Part shown: positions 1 to 6,741 of the stretch, piece after piece
Position numbering within the stretch: the first letter of the stretch is position 1
Layout: every line of letters begins with the position of its first letter
Origin: an uncultured Bacteroidales bacterium
GTDB lineage: Bacteria > Bacteroidota > Bacteroidia > Bacteroidales > UBA932
Reading direction: 5' to 3'
DNA length: 7,286 bases
Assembly (NCBI GenBank): GCA_937898205.1
Contig: CALEJC010000263.1
Location: 1-7,286, forward strand
Position numbers and translations under genes: made by a program
The notes under the pieces: model-generated
Database searches by the model: none
Seen by the model: the letters and a program-made list of their open reading frames with translations, nothing else
Told to the model about the DNA's origin: nothing

Positions 1-497
1 ACCAATTTTTCAATATACCCCGTAAACCAAATCAATATGAAAGTATTGATAGTATTGAACAAAGTATGAAGCATGGAAAGGCCATACAAGGCAGCCGTAC
101 CTTGTGATGAAGTGGCGTCTTGCACAATGAAACCAGGCGCTGCCGGATTAGGAAGGCCAAACAATTCAATAATCTTACCTACCAAAGCCAAGAATGGCTG
201 GAAAAGTATGAGTGCCCAAATAACACCAAATACATTGAACACTGTATGCGCCCTGGCTGCTCTCTTTGCAGATGTGTTACCGACAGCTGCCGCCATATTC
301 GCAGTGATGGTGGTTCCGATGTTCTCTCCGAGGACCATTGCCACTGCAAGCTTGAAGTCTATGAGACCTGATGCGGCAAGGAGCATCGTGATGGCCATTG
401 TCGCGCTCGAGGCCTGAAGAACTATTGTGAGTATTGTTCCTGCAAGGAGGAATATGATGTCTGACCAGAATCCGAACTGGGTGAAGTGCGAGAAGAA
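1..497 (-). other. Na+/phosphate cotransporter segment (second PNaS repeat), partial, fused to PurL
   Basis: This is the part of the chimeric frame after the join, about 165 residues. It is hydrophobic and matches the second half of NptA-type Na+/Pi symporters, which import phosphate with sodium across the inner membrane. Seen: an FFSHFTQFGFW lead-in, a membrane segment ending in QASSAT (399-416; the family signature is usually QSSSAT, so one Ser is Ala here), GENIGTTITAN (297-329), AKRAARAHTVFN, and a further membrane segment near the window edge (FNTINTFILIWF). The first PNaS repeat, which carries the other QSSS motif and normally precedes this in a complete transporter, is absent. The protein runs off position 1, so any C-terminal PhoU-like domain cannot be assessed. 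Both inverted repeats are needed in this family, so function is not expected. The family assignment is from recalled motifs, with high confidence. Confidence 0.87.
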
Positions 498-2177
498 TGC
501 CATCATCGCATCCTTGTCCTTGGCCTCGATGACAACGGACATACGCTCCTGAGACTCGCTGATCGCAAGCTCTGTAGAGTTGAGTCCGCTGTACTTGACA
601 GGAACCCTGTCGAGATATATGTCAAGACCGTCGGTAAGCTCGCCGATGGCAACGCTGACACCGCCGGCACCGAAGTCGTTTGATTTCTTGATAAGCTTTG
701 TCACCTCAGGACGACGGAAAAGTCTCTGAAGCTTGCGCTCCTCAGGAGCATTTCCTTTCTGAACTTCGCTGCCGCAAGTCTCGATCGAGCTCTCTGTGTG
801 CTCCTTAGACGAGCCTGTTGCACCACCGATACCATCGCGACCGGTCCTGCCACCAAGCAGGAGGATCACATCGCCTGGAGCAGGGCTCTCTCTGCGGACG
901 TTTTCTGCTTTGACAGCACCCACAACAGCACCCACTTCAAGACGCTTTGCAACATATCCGTCGTGGAAGATCTCACGCACATGAGTTGTTGCAAGACCGA
1001 TCTGGTTGCCGTAGCTTGAATAGCCGGAAGCCGCCTTGCGAGAAATGATGCGCTGCGGAAGCTTGCCTGCAAGTGTCTCAGCCACAGGCTTATTGATATC
1101 ACCGGCACCTGTCACACGCATCGCCTGGTAGACATAGGAACGACCTGAGAGAGGGTCTCTGATTGCGCCACCCAAGCAAGTGGATGCACCACCAAAAGGC
1201 TCGATCTCGGTAGGATGGTTATGGGTCTCGTTTTTAAACTGAAGGAGCCATTTCTCCATCTTTCCATCCACCTCAGCATTGACAAAGATGCTGCAGGCAT
1301 TATTTTCCTCGCTCTGCTCAAGATCTTCAAGCAGGCCTTTTTTCTTGAGATATCTGGCACCGATAGTCGCAAGCTCCATCAGACAGAGGCTCTTATGTTC
1401 TCTGCCGAGCTCTGCTCTGATAGAGTGGAACTCCTCAAGCTCCGAGCAGATCTCTTCTTTGATAAACGACTCATCAACCGTAATCTCCTCAAGCTCAGTT
1501 GTAAATGTTGTGTGACGGCAATGGTCACTCCAATATGTATCAAGGATGCGGAGCTCGGTCTCACTTGGATCCCTGCCTTCTGTCGTAAAATATTTTACCA
1601 CCTCAGCCAGGTCATCACTGTTCATTGCGAGGCCCCATTCCTTGCAGAATGCAGAATACTGCTCAGGCTGCATCTTGATGAAGCCTTCCAAGCTGGCAAG
1701 AGGCTTAACCTCAGCCTTACCTTCCGGAGCAAGCTTTGAGAGGTCCTTTGGTCGAGATTCAACGGCATTGATATAATAATGGCGCACCTTCTCCAGATCC
1801 TCCTCCGAGAAGTCATCGTCAAAGATGATAAGACGCGATGTGCGGATCTGCACATCTGCTTCAGGGTCAATCAGGTGAACACACTCCACTGCAGAGCTGG
1901 CTCTCTGGTCAAACTGACCGGGGATATACTCCACTGCCAGATATTTCTTTCCTTCGAGGTCCAGGTCCTCGGTCACATAGTCAGTAACGACTTCTCCAAA
2001 TACCGAATACTTACACTTCTGAAGGAGCTGGTCTGAAAAACCAAAAAGGTCATACACGTTGATAAACCTCAGGTTGCGGATAGAGAGCGCAAGGTTTTCA
2101 TTAAACTCCGCGCGCAAGCTCTGCGCTTCAACCTGAAATTCAGGATATTTTTCTACAAATACTCGATTGCTGTTCAT
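1..2177 (-). CDS. purL: Chimeric frame: PurL N-terminal half joined in frame to Na/Pi cotransporter C-terminal half (3' end off window)
   Basis: Codons 1 to about 556 are the N-terminal part of phosphoribosylformylglycinamidine (FGAM) synthase, the ATP- and glutamine-dependent enzyme that turns FGAR into FGAM in purine synthesis. I read the frame codon by codon and found no stop or frameshift. Seen landmarks: PGQFDQRA near residue 90, SDHCRH at 217-222, ETHNHPTEIEPFGGA from 317, the SGYSSYGNQIGLATTHVREI stretch, GGRTGRDGIGGATGSS, and SNDFGAGG followed by ELAISESQERMSVV. These fit the long Clostridium/Streptococcus-type (clade II) PurL, normally about 1240 residues. The second half of the synthase and the C-terminal glutaminase domain are absent; from about codon 557 the frame encodes a membrane transporter instead. 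The ATG at 2177 lies 4 bases after the purE stop, so translation is probably coupled, although no Shine-Dalgarno is visible. PurL activity is not expected from this frame. High confidence in both halves; whether the join is real is unknown. Confidence 0.9.
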   Translation of the reverse strand, partial: MNSNRVFVEKYPEFQVEAQSLRAEFNENLALSIRNLRFINVYDLFGFSDQLLQKCKYSVFGEVVTDYVTEDLDLEGKKYLAVEYIPGQFDQRASSAVECVHLIDPEADVQIRTSRLIIFDDDFSEEDLEKVRHYYINAVESRPKDLSKLAPEGKAEVKPLASLEGFIKMQPEQYSAFCKEWGLAMNSDDLAEVVKYFTTEGRDPSETELRILDTYWSDHCRHTTFTTELEEITVDESFIKEEICSELEEFHSIRAELGREHKSLCLMELATIGARYLKKKGLLEDLEQSEENNACSIFVNAEVDGKMEKWLLQFKNETHNHPTEIEPFGGASTCLGGAIRDPLSGRSYVYQAMRVTGAGDINKPVAETLAGKLPQRIISRKAASGYSSYGNQIGLATTHVREIFHDGYVAKRLEVGAVVGAVKAENVRRESPAPGDVILLLGGRTGRDGIGGATGSSKEHTESSIETCGSEVQKGNAPEERKLQRLFRRPEVTKLIKKSNDFGAGGVSVAIGELTDGLDIYLDRVPVKYSGLNSTELAISESQERMSVVIEAKDKDAMMAFFSHFTQFGFWSDIIFLLAGTILTIVLQASSATMAITMLLAASGLIDFKLAVAMVLGENIGTTITANMAAAVGNTSAKRAARAHTVFNVFGVIWALILFQPFLALVGKIIELFGLPNPAAPGFIVQDATSSQGTAALYGLSMLHTLFNTINTFILIWFTGYIEKL
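492..515 (-). other. Junction between PurL and Na/Pi cotransporter coding sequence
   Basis: Up to the AKDKD residues (codons ending at about 510) the protein follows PurL. From AFFSHF onward (497 and below) it follows the Na/Pi transporter. The residues DAMMAF between them fit either parent: clade II PurL has an acidic then hydrophobic helix here, and PNaS proteins often have a D/E-A-x-x-F pattern just before the second repeat. The breakpoint therefore cannot be placed more exactly than roughly 20 bases. The frame and the strand are preserved across it. There are no inverted repeats, target-site duplication or transposon end. Confidence 0.75.
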
Positions 2178-2181
2178 CTTA

Positions 2182-2646
2182 TTACAACTCTGTTTGAAGG
2201 ACTTTATCTGCCATATCTGCTCTATAGGCCTTGAGCTTTGCAGCAAGCTCAGGACAGCTCAACGCAAGCATTGAAATCGCATAAAGACCGGCATTTTTGG
2301 CTCCGTTGATTGCCATTGTAGCCACAGGGATGCCGGAAGGCATCTGCACAATGCTCAAAAGCGAATCCATACCGTTGAGAGCAGCGCTCTTGATAGGAAT
2401 TCCGATCACCGGGAGAGTAGTGAGCGCAGCGGCCATGCCAGGAAGATGAGCAGCACCACCGGCGCCGGCGATTACAACCTTTACTCCCCTGGCCTCAGCC
2501 TCTGCCATATAATCGCAGAAGAAGGCAGGTGTGCGGTGAGCACTAATAACTTTTTTCTCGTAGGAAACTCCAAACTCATCAAGGACAGAGCAAGCTGCAG
2601 ACATCACATCCCAGTCGCTCTTAGATCCCATAATTATACTAACCAT
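2182..2646 (-). CDS. purE: N5-carboxyaminoimidazole ribonucleotide mutase (class I PurE)
   Basis: A 154-residue cytoplasmic enzyme of purine synthesis that moves the carboxyl group of N5-CAIR to C4, giving CAIR. It normally works after PurK, which is not in this window. Seen: GSKSDW at residues 7-12 (nucleotide and phosphate loop), SAHRTP at 35-40 with the catalytic histidine H37 expected for the family, GAGGAAHLPG at 61-70, and VQMPSGIPVATMAING near the C-terminus. The length is typical of single-domain bacterial PurE. The start at 2646 gives the usual short N-terminus (VSIIMGSKSD). It lies 12 bases after pyrB and 4 bases before the purL start, so it sits between the pyrimidine and purine genes of the same operon. 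No Shine-Dalgarno is visible; the upstream bases are A/T only with one G or so. No missing key residues. The class I rather than class II (AIR carboxylase) assignment is from overall resemblance. Confidence 0.95.
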   Translation of the reverse strand: MVSIIMGSKSDWDVMSAACSVLDEFGVSYEKKVISAHRTPAFFCDYMAEAEARGVKVVIAGAGGAAHLPGMAAALTTLPVIGIPIKSAALNGMDSLLSIVQMPSGIPVATMAINGAKNAGLYAISMLALSCPELAAKLKAYRADMADKVLQTEL

Positions 2647-2658
2647 AATCTTTATATT

Positions 2659-3738
2659 TTATTTTACTTTTGAATCACAATACCAGCAGCGGGTTGTACC
2701 ATTGGCTGAAATGCGGAAACGAGGCTGAACCTTCTCGTGAGCGCAGATGCACTTTGAGTTGGTGCAATGAAGCTTCTCGTCAAAGATCGGCTCATCTCCC
2801 TCAGGCATAGGATGCTCAGGATCGTCTCTCCATGCCATGAGTTTGGTGATAAGCGCCATGCGCACAAACTTTCCATATTCCACCTGACGGAAATATGCGG
2901 CACGTGGATCTGCATCAACCTCGGTGAGGATTTCATTGACTCTTGGAAGCGGATGAAGCACAGCCATATCTTTCTTTGCAAGGGCCATGCGTCGAGCATC
3001 AAGCACAAAGCTGTCCTTTACTCTATCAAACTCATCCTCATCCAGGAATCTTTCCTTCTGCACTCTGGTCATATAAAGCACATCAAGCTCAGGCATGGCC
3101 TCGTCAAGGCTTGTAGTCTCACGATACTCGATGCCCATGCGGTCGCACACGTCCTGCTTGATATAATCAGGAAGACGGAGTTCCTTAGGTGCGATGAGCA
3201 CTACCTTGATGTTTTCGTAGCGAGAAAGAGCCTTGATCAACGAATGCACTGTGCGTCCAAAGCGGAGATCGCCACAGAAGCCGATAGTCATATTGCCGAT
3301 CCTACCCAACTCACGCTTGATGGTGAGAAGGTCAGTCAAAGTCTGAGTAGGATGAGAGTGAGAGCCATCGCCGGCATTGATGATAGGGACTCTTGACACC
3401 TCTGTTGCAGCAAGAGGAGCACCCTCGATGTAGTGCCTCATGGCAATGATATCTGCAAAGCAACCTACCACCCTGATTGTATCTTGCACTGTCTCTCCCT
3501 TGCTCACAGAAGAGCTCTTGGCATCCGAGAAACCGAGCACCTCACCACCAAGCTCCATCATCGCTGATGTAAAGCTGAGTCGGGTGCGTGTGCTTGGCTC
3601 ATAGAAGAGTGTCGCAAGCTTGCGATGAGCCATGATATTCTGATACTTCTCCCTGTTGTCGATAATATCTTCGGCAAGGGCAACAATCTGATCGGTTTCC
3701 TGTCTGGTGAGGTCTGTAGGATCGATAAGGTGTTTCAT
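2659..3738 (-). CDS. pyrB: Aspartate carbamoyltransferase with a fused PyrI-type zinc ribbon at the C-terminus
   Basis: A 359-residue protein that condenses carbamoyl phosphate with aspartate, the committed step of pyrimidine synthesis. Catalytic domain, residues 1 to about 302: STRTR at 49-53 (carbamoyl phosphate loop), SVSKGET with K80 on the mobile loop, HPTQ at 129-132, CGDLRFGRTVHSL at 155-167, and HPLPRVNEI at 262-270. Ordinary PyrB stops near 300-310. After a linker rich in P, D and E (about 303-322) comes a small domain with C325-x4-C330 and C351-x2-C354. That is the zinc-binding pattern of the C-terminal domain of the regulatory chain PyrI, which holds it to PyrB. The nucleotide-binding allosteric domain of PyrI is missing. 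I infer a catalytic chain with a built-in zinc knuckle and no CTP/ATP control through PyrI. Starts 12 bases after pyrE; no Shine-Dalgarno visible. Catalytic assignment very secure; the role of the tail is inference. Confidence 0.96.
   Translation of the reverse strand: MKHLIDPTDLTRQETDQIVALAEDIIDNREKYQNIMAHRKLATLFYEPSTRTRLSFTSAMMELGGEVLGFSDAKSSSVSKGETVQDTIRVVGCFADIIAMRHYIEGAPLAATEVSRVPIINAGDGSHSHPTQTLTDLLTIKRELGRIGNMTIGFCGDLRFGRTVHSLIKALSRYENIKVVLIAPKELRLPDYIKQDVCDRMGIEYRETTSLDEAMPELDVLYMTRVQKERFLDEDEFDRVKDSFVLDARRMALAKKDMAVLHPLPRVNEILTEVDADPRAAYFRQVEYGKFVRMALITKLMAWRDDPEHPMPEGDEPIFDEKLHCTNSKCICAHEKVQPRFRISANGTTRCWYCDSKVK
2674..2766 (-). other. PyrI-like zinc ribbon domain within pyrB
   Basis: Encodes the last part of the PyrB protein, with cysteines at residues 325, 330, 351 and 354 (CTNSKC and CWYC). 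In Escherichia coli PyrI the equivalent four cysteines bind a structural zinc and contact the catalytic chain. An additional cysteine at residue 332 (CIC) is not part of the expected quartet. The preceding acidic, proline-containing linker marks the domain boundary. Confidence 0.8.
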
Positions 3739-3750
3739 ATTTCTAAACTA

Positions 3751-4359
3751 TTAAAGAGCGTCTCTGAAAGCAATGATCTTCTCCTTCCACTCCGGAGCGA
3801 TATAACCACATTCTGCAGCCACCTCGACAAGCACATCAAGGTTACTGAGCGAATAGTTTACAGTCTGGGCATCAGCAAGTCTCTGGATGCCTTTCTTCAT
3901 GCCGTAGGTAAAGATGCTCACGATACCGAGCACTTCCGCGCCTTCCTCTCTAAGCGCATTAACCACATCGATTGCGCTTCCTCCGGTTGAGATGAGATCC
4001 TCGACAACCACAACCTTGGCGCCTTTTTCCATGCGGCCTTCAATGCGGTTGTTTCTGCCGTGACTCTTGGCTTCGCCTCTCACATAGCCCATAGGCATAT
4101 TGAGGATGGATGCTGTGATGGCAGCATGAGCGATGCCGGCAGTAGATGTGCCCATCAGCATCTCACACTCAGGGAAATGCTCTTTTACAAGAGCCGCAAG
4201 ACCATTTTCCACCTTCTCCCTCACTGAAGGAGCTGAAAGAGTGAGACGGTTGTCACAATAGATAGGGCTCTTGATGCCACTTGCCCATGTAAAAGGATCC
4301 TCTGGGCGAAGGAATACTGCTCCGATAGAAAGGAGCTCTTTTGCAATAATCTTCTGCAT
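3751..4359 (-). CDS. pyrE: Orotate phosphoribosyltransferase
   Basis: A 202-residue cytoplasmic enzyme that joins orotate to PRPP, giving OMP and pyrophosphate. Seen: FTWASGIKSPIYCDNR from residue 23 (orotate/PRPP site, Bacillus-like wording), GTSTAGIAHA at 70-79, the mobile catalytic loop region GEAKSHGRNNRIEG at 95-108, and the PRPP-binding motif VVVVEDLISTGGS at 116-128. The length is normal. It lies 7 bases after pyrF and 12 bases before pyrB. The start at 4359 opens directly with MQKIIAKELL, as in Bacillus-type PyrE. The bases before it show no Shine-Dalgarno, so expression may depend on translation continuing from pyrF. Nothing is missing or broken. It works with PyrF, which consumes its product. 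Confidence 0.97.
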   Translation of the reverse strand: MQKIIAKELLSIGAVFLRPEDPFTWASGIKSPIYCDNRLTLSAPSVREKVENGLAALVKEHFPECEMLMGTSTAGIAHAAITASILNMPMGYVRGEAKSHGRNNRIEGRMEKGAKVVVVEDLISTGGSAIDVVNALREEGAEVLGIVSIFTYGMKKGIQRLADAQTVNYSLSNLDVLVEVAAECGYIAPEWKEKIIAFRDAL

Positions 4360-4366
4360 ATCGTGG

Positions 4367-5086
4367 TTACTTTATATCCAAAAACTCTCTGACACATCTG
4401 TTGTAGGCTGCAAGCGGGTCGGCGGCAGCTGTGATCGGGCGGCCCACTACGATATAGTCAGAGCCGATCTCTCTTGCTTTTGCAGGGGTTGTGATGCGGA
4501 CCTGATCGTCAGCACCCGAATCAGCAAACCTCACTCCCGGAGTGATGGTCAGGAAGTCCGAGCCCACTGCACTCTTTACCATGCCGGCTTCCAGCGGTGA
4601 GCACACCACACCATCAAGACCTGCCACAGCGGCATTGGAAGCATATTTTACGATGGTATCATTGATTGAGGCATTGATAAGAAGCTCGTTCTGCATCCTC
4701 TCCTGACTTGTAGAGGTGAGCTGGGTCACAGCTATGAGCAAAGGTCTTGTGCCGTCCGGACGAGTCAAGCCTTCAAGGGCGGCCTTCATCATATCAATAG
4801 TTCCGGCAGCATGAAGGTTGGTCATATCCACATTGAGTCCTGAGAGGACCTTCATTGCCTTCTTGACGGTATTTGGGATGTCATGAAGCTTGAGATCGAG
4901 GAAGATATTGTGTCCACGAGATTTGATCTCTCTGACGATATCCGGACCGGCAGCATAGAAAAGCTCCATGCCGATTTTGAGATATGGTCTTCTCAGCGAA
5001 CCATTTTCCGGAGTAAAACAATCCAAGAACTCAAGAGTCTCAGCTTTGCTGCTGAAATCGCAAGCAATAATTACATCTTTTGCCAT
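4367..5086 (-). CDS. pyrF: Orotidine 5'-phosphate decarboxylase (subfamily 1)
   Basis: Decarboxylates OMP to UMP, the last step of UMP synthesis; soluble TIM-barrel enzyme. With the start at 5086 it has 239 residues, normal for the short Bacillus/E. coli-type subfamily. Seen: ACDF near the N-terminus, YLKIGMEL at 35-42, the catalytic stretch DLKLHDIPNT at 64-73 (the family's Asp-Lys-Asp network), ITPGVR at 181-186, and VGRPIT at 214-219 (phosphate site). I chose the MAKDV start because it begins 4 bases after the pyrD stop. An upstream in-frame ATG at 5131 would overlap pyrD by 41 bases and add an N-terminus the family does not have. No Shine-Dalgarno precedes it; upstream is A/T-rich. Only 7 bases separate it from pyrE. 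Intact, high confidence. Confidence 0.96.
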   Translation of the reverse strand: MAKDVIIACDFSSKAETLEFLDCFTPENGSLRRPYLKIGMELFYAAGPDIVREIKSRGHNIFLDLKLHDIPNTVKKAMKVLSGLNVDMTNLHAAGTIDMMKAALEGLTRPDGTRPLLIAVTQLTSTSQERMQNELLINASINDTIVKYASNAAVAGLDGVVCSPLEAGMVKSAVGSDFLTITPGVRFADSGADDQVRITTPAKAREIGSDYIVVGRPITAAADPLAAYNRCVREFLDIK

Positions 5087-5090
5087 AGTA

Positions 5091-6008
5091 TTATATGATT
5101 CCAATAATTTCGTTAAGGTCGTTAATTCCAAGTCTGTCCATCAGCTCAGGAAGAGCATCCACGATCTCGGGACAAACCATAGGGTTTCTAAGGTTTTCTG
5201 CACCCACCTGCACAGCTGTCGCACCAGCCATCATCATTTCAATCACGTCCTCCGCTCTACTCACACCACCGCAACCCATTACAGGGATAGAGCAAGCCTT
5301 ACTGACCTGATGAACCATCCTCACTGCAATAGGAAAAATCGCAGGACCTGAAAATCCGCCCATGCGGTTGGCGACAATCGGACTTCTGCGCATGATGTCG
5401 ATGCGCATACCGAGAAAGGTGTTGACAAGCGTAAGACCATCTGCACCTGCATCCTCACACGCCTTGGCAATGCTCACGATATCAGTCACATTGGGGCTAA
5501 GCTTGATAAACACCGGCGTGGTGCCACTGACAGCTTTTACCGCCTTGGTCACTTGCGCTGCAGCCTCAGGGCTGGTGCCAAACGCAAGACCTCCGCCATG
5601 CACATTAGGGCAAGAGATATTGACCTCAAGGATATCGATATCCTTGCATGCAGCGGCCTTCTGACAGCAATATGCATACTCTTCCACACTGAAGCCGCTG
5701 ATATTTGCGATAATCGCGTTATTGTATATTCTGCGTAGCGCAGGAACTTTTTCTTCAACAAGCACATCGATGCCCGGATTCTGAAGGCCCACAGAGTTGA
5801 TCAGGCCTCCGGTACATTCGGCGATACGCGGAGTCGGGTTGCCAAATCTGGCGTCACGTGTCGTCCCCTTGAGGGAGATACCACCTATCTTATTGAGGTC
5901 GAGAGTATCAGCAAGCTCAAGTCCAAAACCAAAAGTGCCGCTTGCCGGAACCACAGGGTTAGGTAAAGTGCAGCCACAAAGGCTCACGCTGAGATTTTTG
6001 TTTACCAT
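5091..6008 (-). CDS. pyrD: Dihydroorotate dehydrogenase, class 1B catalytic subunit
   Basis: A 305-residue FMN-containing TIM-barrel subunit that oxidises dihydroorotate to orotate. In class 1B enzymes electrons pass to NAD+ through the PyrK partner, encoded just upstream. Seen: ASGTFGFG at 22-29, LKGTT at 46-50 with the FMN/substrate lysine, NSVGLQN at 71-77, EVNISCPN at 128-135 with the catalytic base C133 (class 1 uses Cys; class 2 uses Ser), and GCGGV at 245-249 in the FMN phosphate region. No membrane-targeting N-terminal extension, which also fits class 1. The ATG overlaps the last 7 bases of pyrK, and this is the only gene in the window with a clear Shine-Dalgarno, which fits making PyrD and PyrK in balanced amounts for the complex. 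Intact; high confidence. Confidence 0.97.
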   Translation of the reverse strand: MVNKNLSVSLCGCTLPNPVVPASGTFGFGLELADTLDLNKIGGISLKGTTRDARFGNPTPRIAECTGGLINSVGLQNPGIDVLVEEKVPALRRIYNNAIIANISGFSVEEYAYCCQKAAACKDIDILEVNISCPNVHGGGLAFGTSPEAAAQVTKAVKAVSGTTPVFIKLSPNVTDIVSIAKACEDAGADGLTLVNTFLGMRIDIMRRSPIVANRMGGFSGPAIFPIAVRMVHQVSKACSIPVMGCGGVSRAEDVIEMMMAGATAVQVGAENLRNPMVCPEIVDALPELMDRLGINDLNEIIGII

Positions 6009-6739
6009 ATCACGTCCTCCTTATCAAATACAGGTCCGTCTGCACACACTCTCTTAGGGCCTTTTGCCGTCTGGATCGTGCAGCCATAGCAATATCCGGC
6101 ACCACAGCCCATCCTTTCCTCAAGACTGGCCTGACCACTGGTCGGAAGAGCGGCACAAAGAGCTCGCATCATCGGCAACGGTCCGCAGGTATAGAAGAAA
6201 TCATAGTCAGGGTCATATTGCTTGATGGCATCGGTAGTAAATCCCTTGACGCCCATAGTACCGTCCATCGTGGCCACATAGACCTCAACTCCCAAGGCGC
6301 GGTATTGGTCTGCAAGCACCACTTCCGAGGCTGTGTTGAAGCCAAGAACGACTGTCACCTTCTTACCTTGAGAAAGAAGTTTCTTGCAGAGCATATACAA
6401 CGGAGCAGAACCCAATCCGCCGCCCACAAGCAGAGCAGACTGCTTGCACTTGTCGGCGTCAAAACCTGCTCCGAGCTCAGTCAGAAGCTCCAATTGCTGA
6501 CCCGCAGTCATCTCAGACATGATCTTTGTGCCCTCGCCCACAGTCTTGTAGTAGAGAAGAAGTGAGCGGGATGTCGCATCTGACACCGAGATAGGTCTCC
6601 TGAGATATTTGCCGTCAATGGCAATATTTACAAACTGACCGGGAGTCATGGCAATATCTTGCGAGCAACTGAGTTCCAGACGATAGGTTTTATCGGCCAC
6701 TACTTGGTTGCTAACAATTGTAAAAACTATTTTCTGCAT
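6002..6739 (-). CDS. pyrK: Dihydroorotate dehydrogenase electron-transfer subunit
   Basis: A 245-residue FAD and [2Fe-2S] protein of the ferredoxin-reductase fold that carries electrons from PyrD's FMN to NAD+. Seen: YLRRPISVSD at 45-54 (FAD-binding Arg-Pro-Ile-Ser), GEGT at 68-71, the glycine-rich nucleotide site GGGLGSAPL at 107-114, CGPLPMM at 185-191, and the iron-sulphur cysteines C212, C217, C220 and C232 (C-x4-C-x2-C-x11-C), followed by ADGPVF. All four cluster ligands are present. The start at 6739 is 2 bases after the pyrC stop, and the stop overlaps the pyrD start. No Shine-Dalgarno is evident; coupling with pyrC is likely. Having PyrK next to PyrD identifies the class 1B heterotetramer rather than the quinone-linked class 2 enzyme. 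Confidence 0.97.
   Translation of the reverse strand: MQKIVFTIVSNQVVADKTYRLELSCSQDIAMTPGQFVNIAIDGKYLRRPISVSDATSRSLLLYYKTVGEGTKIMSEMTAGQQLELLTELGAGFDADKCKQSALLVGGGLGSAPLYMLCKKLLSQGKKVTVVLGFNTASEVVLADQYRALGVEVYVATMDGTMGVKGFTTDAIKQYDPDYDFFYTCGPLPMMRALCAALPTSGQASLEERMGCGAGYCYGCTIQTAKGPKRVCADGPVFDKEDVIW
6016..6022 (-). promoter_or_regulatory. Shine-Dalgarno site of pyrD
   Basis: The minus strand reads AAGGAGG, with 7 bases between it and the pyrD ATG. It lies inside the final codons of pyrK (Lys-Glu-Asp-Val-Ile-Trp). It supports the pyrD start at 6008 and is the only strong ribosome-binding site seen in the window. Confidence 0.85.
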
Positions 6740-6741
6740 AA

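Noticed and set aside
1215..1739. A 174-codon open frame on the plus strand
   Set aside because: Antisense to the conserved purL motifs; no family resemblance and no ribosome-binding site that would argue for a gene.
500..2177. Frameshift or sequencing error in purL as the cause of the odd 3' half
   Set aside because: The frame was read codon by codon across the whole stretch and all conserved motifs fall in one frame; the protein identity changes without any frame change.
2647..2672. A/T-rich stretch between pyrB and purE as a possible terminator
   Set aside because: No GC-rich hairpin precedes the A/T run, and the gap is only 12 bases; it more likely serves purE translation start.
2767..3396. 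A 209-codon open frame on the plus strand
   Set aside because: Lies wholly antisense to the conserved pyrB catalytic domain, shows no recognisable domain, and is explained by codon bias of the opposite strand.
5087..5131. Longer pyrF beginning at an ATG at 5131
   Set aside because: It would overlap pyrD by 41 bases and add 15 residues absent from the family; the start at 5086 gives the standard N-terminus.
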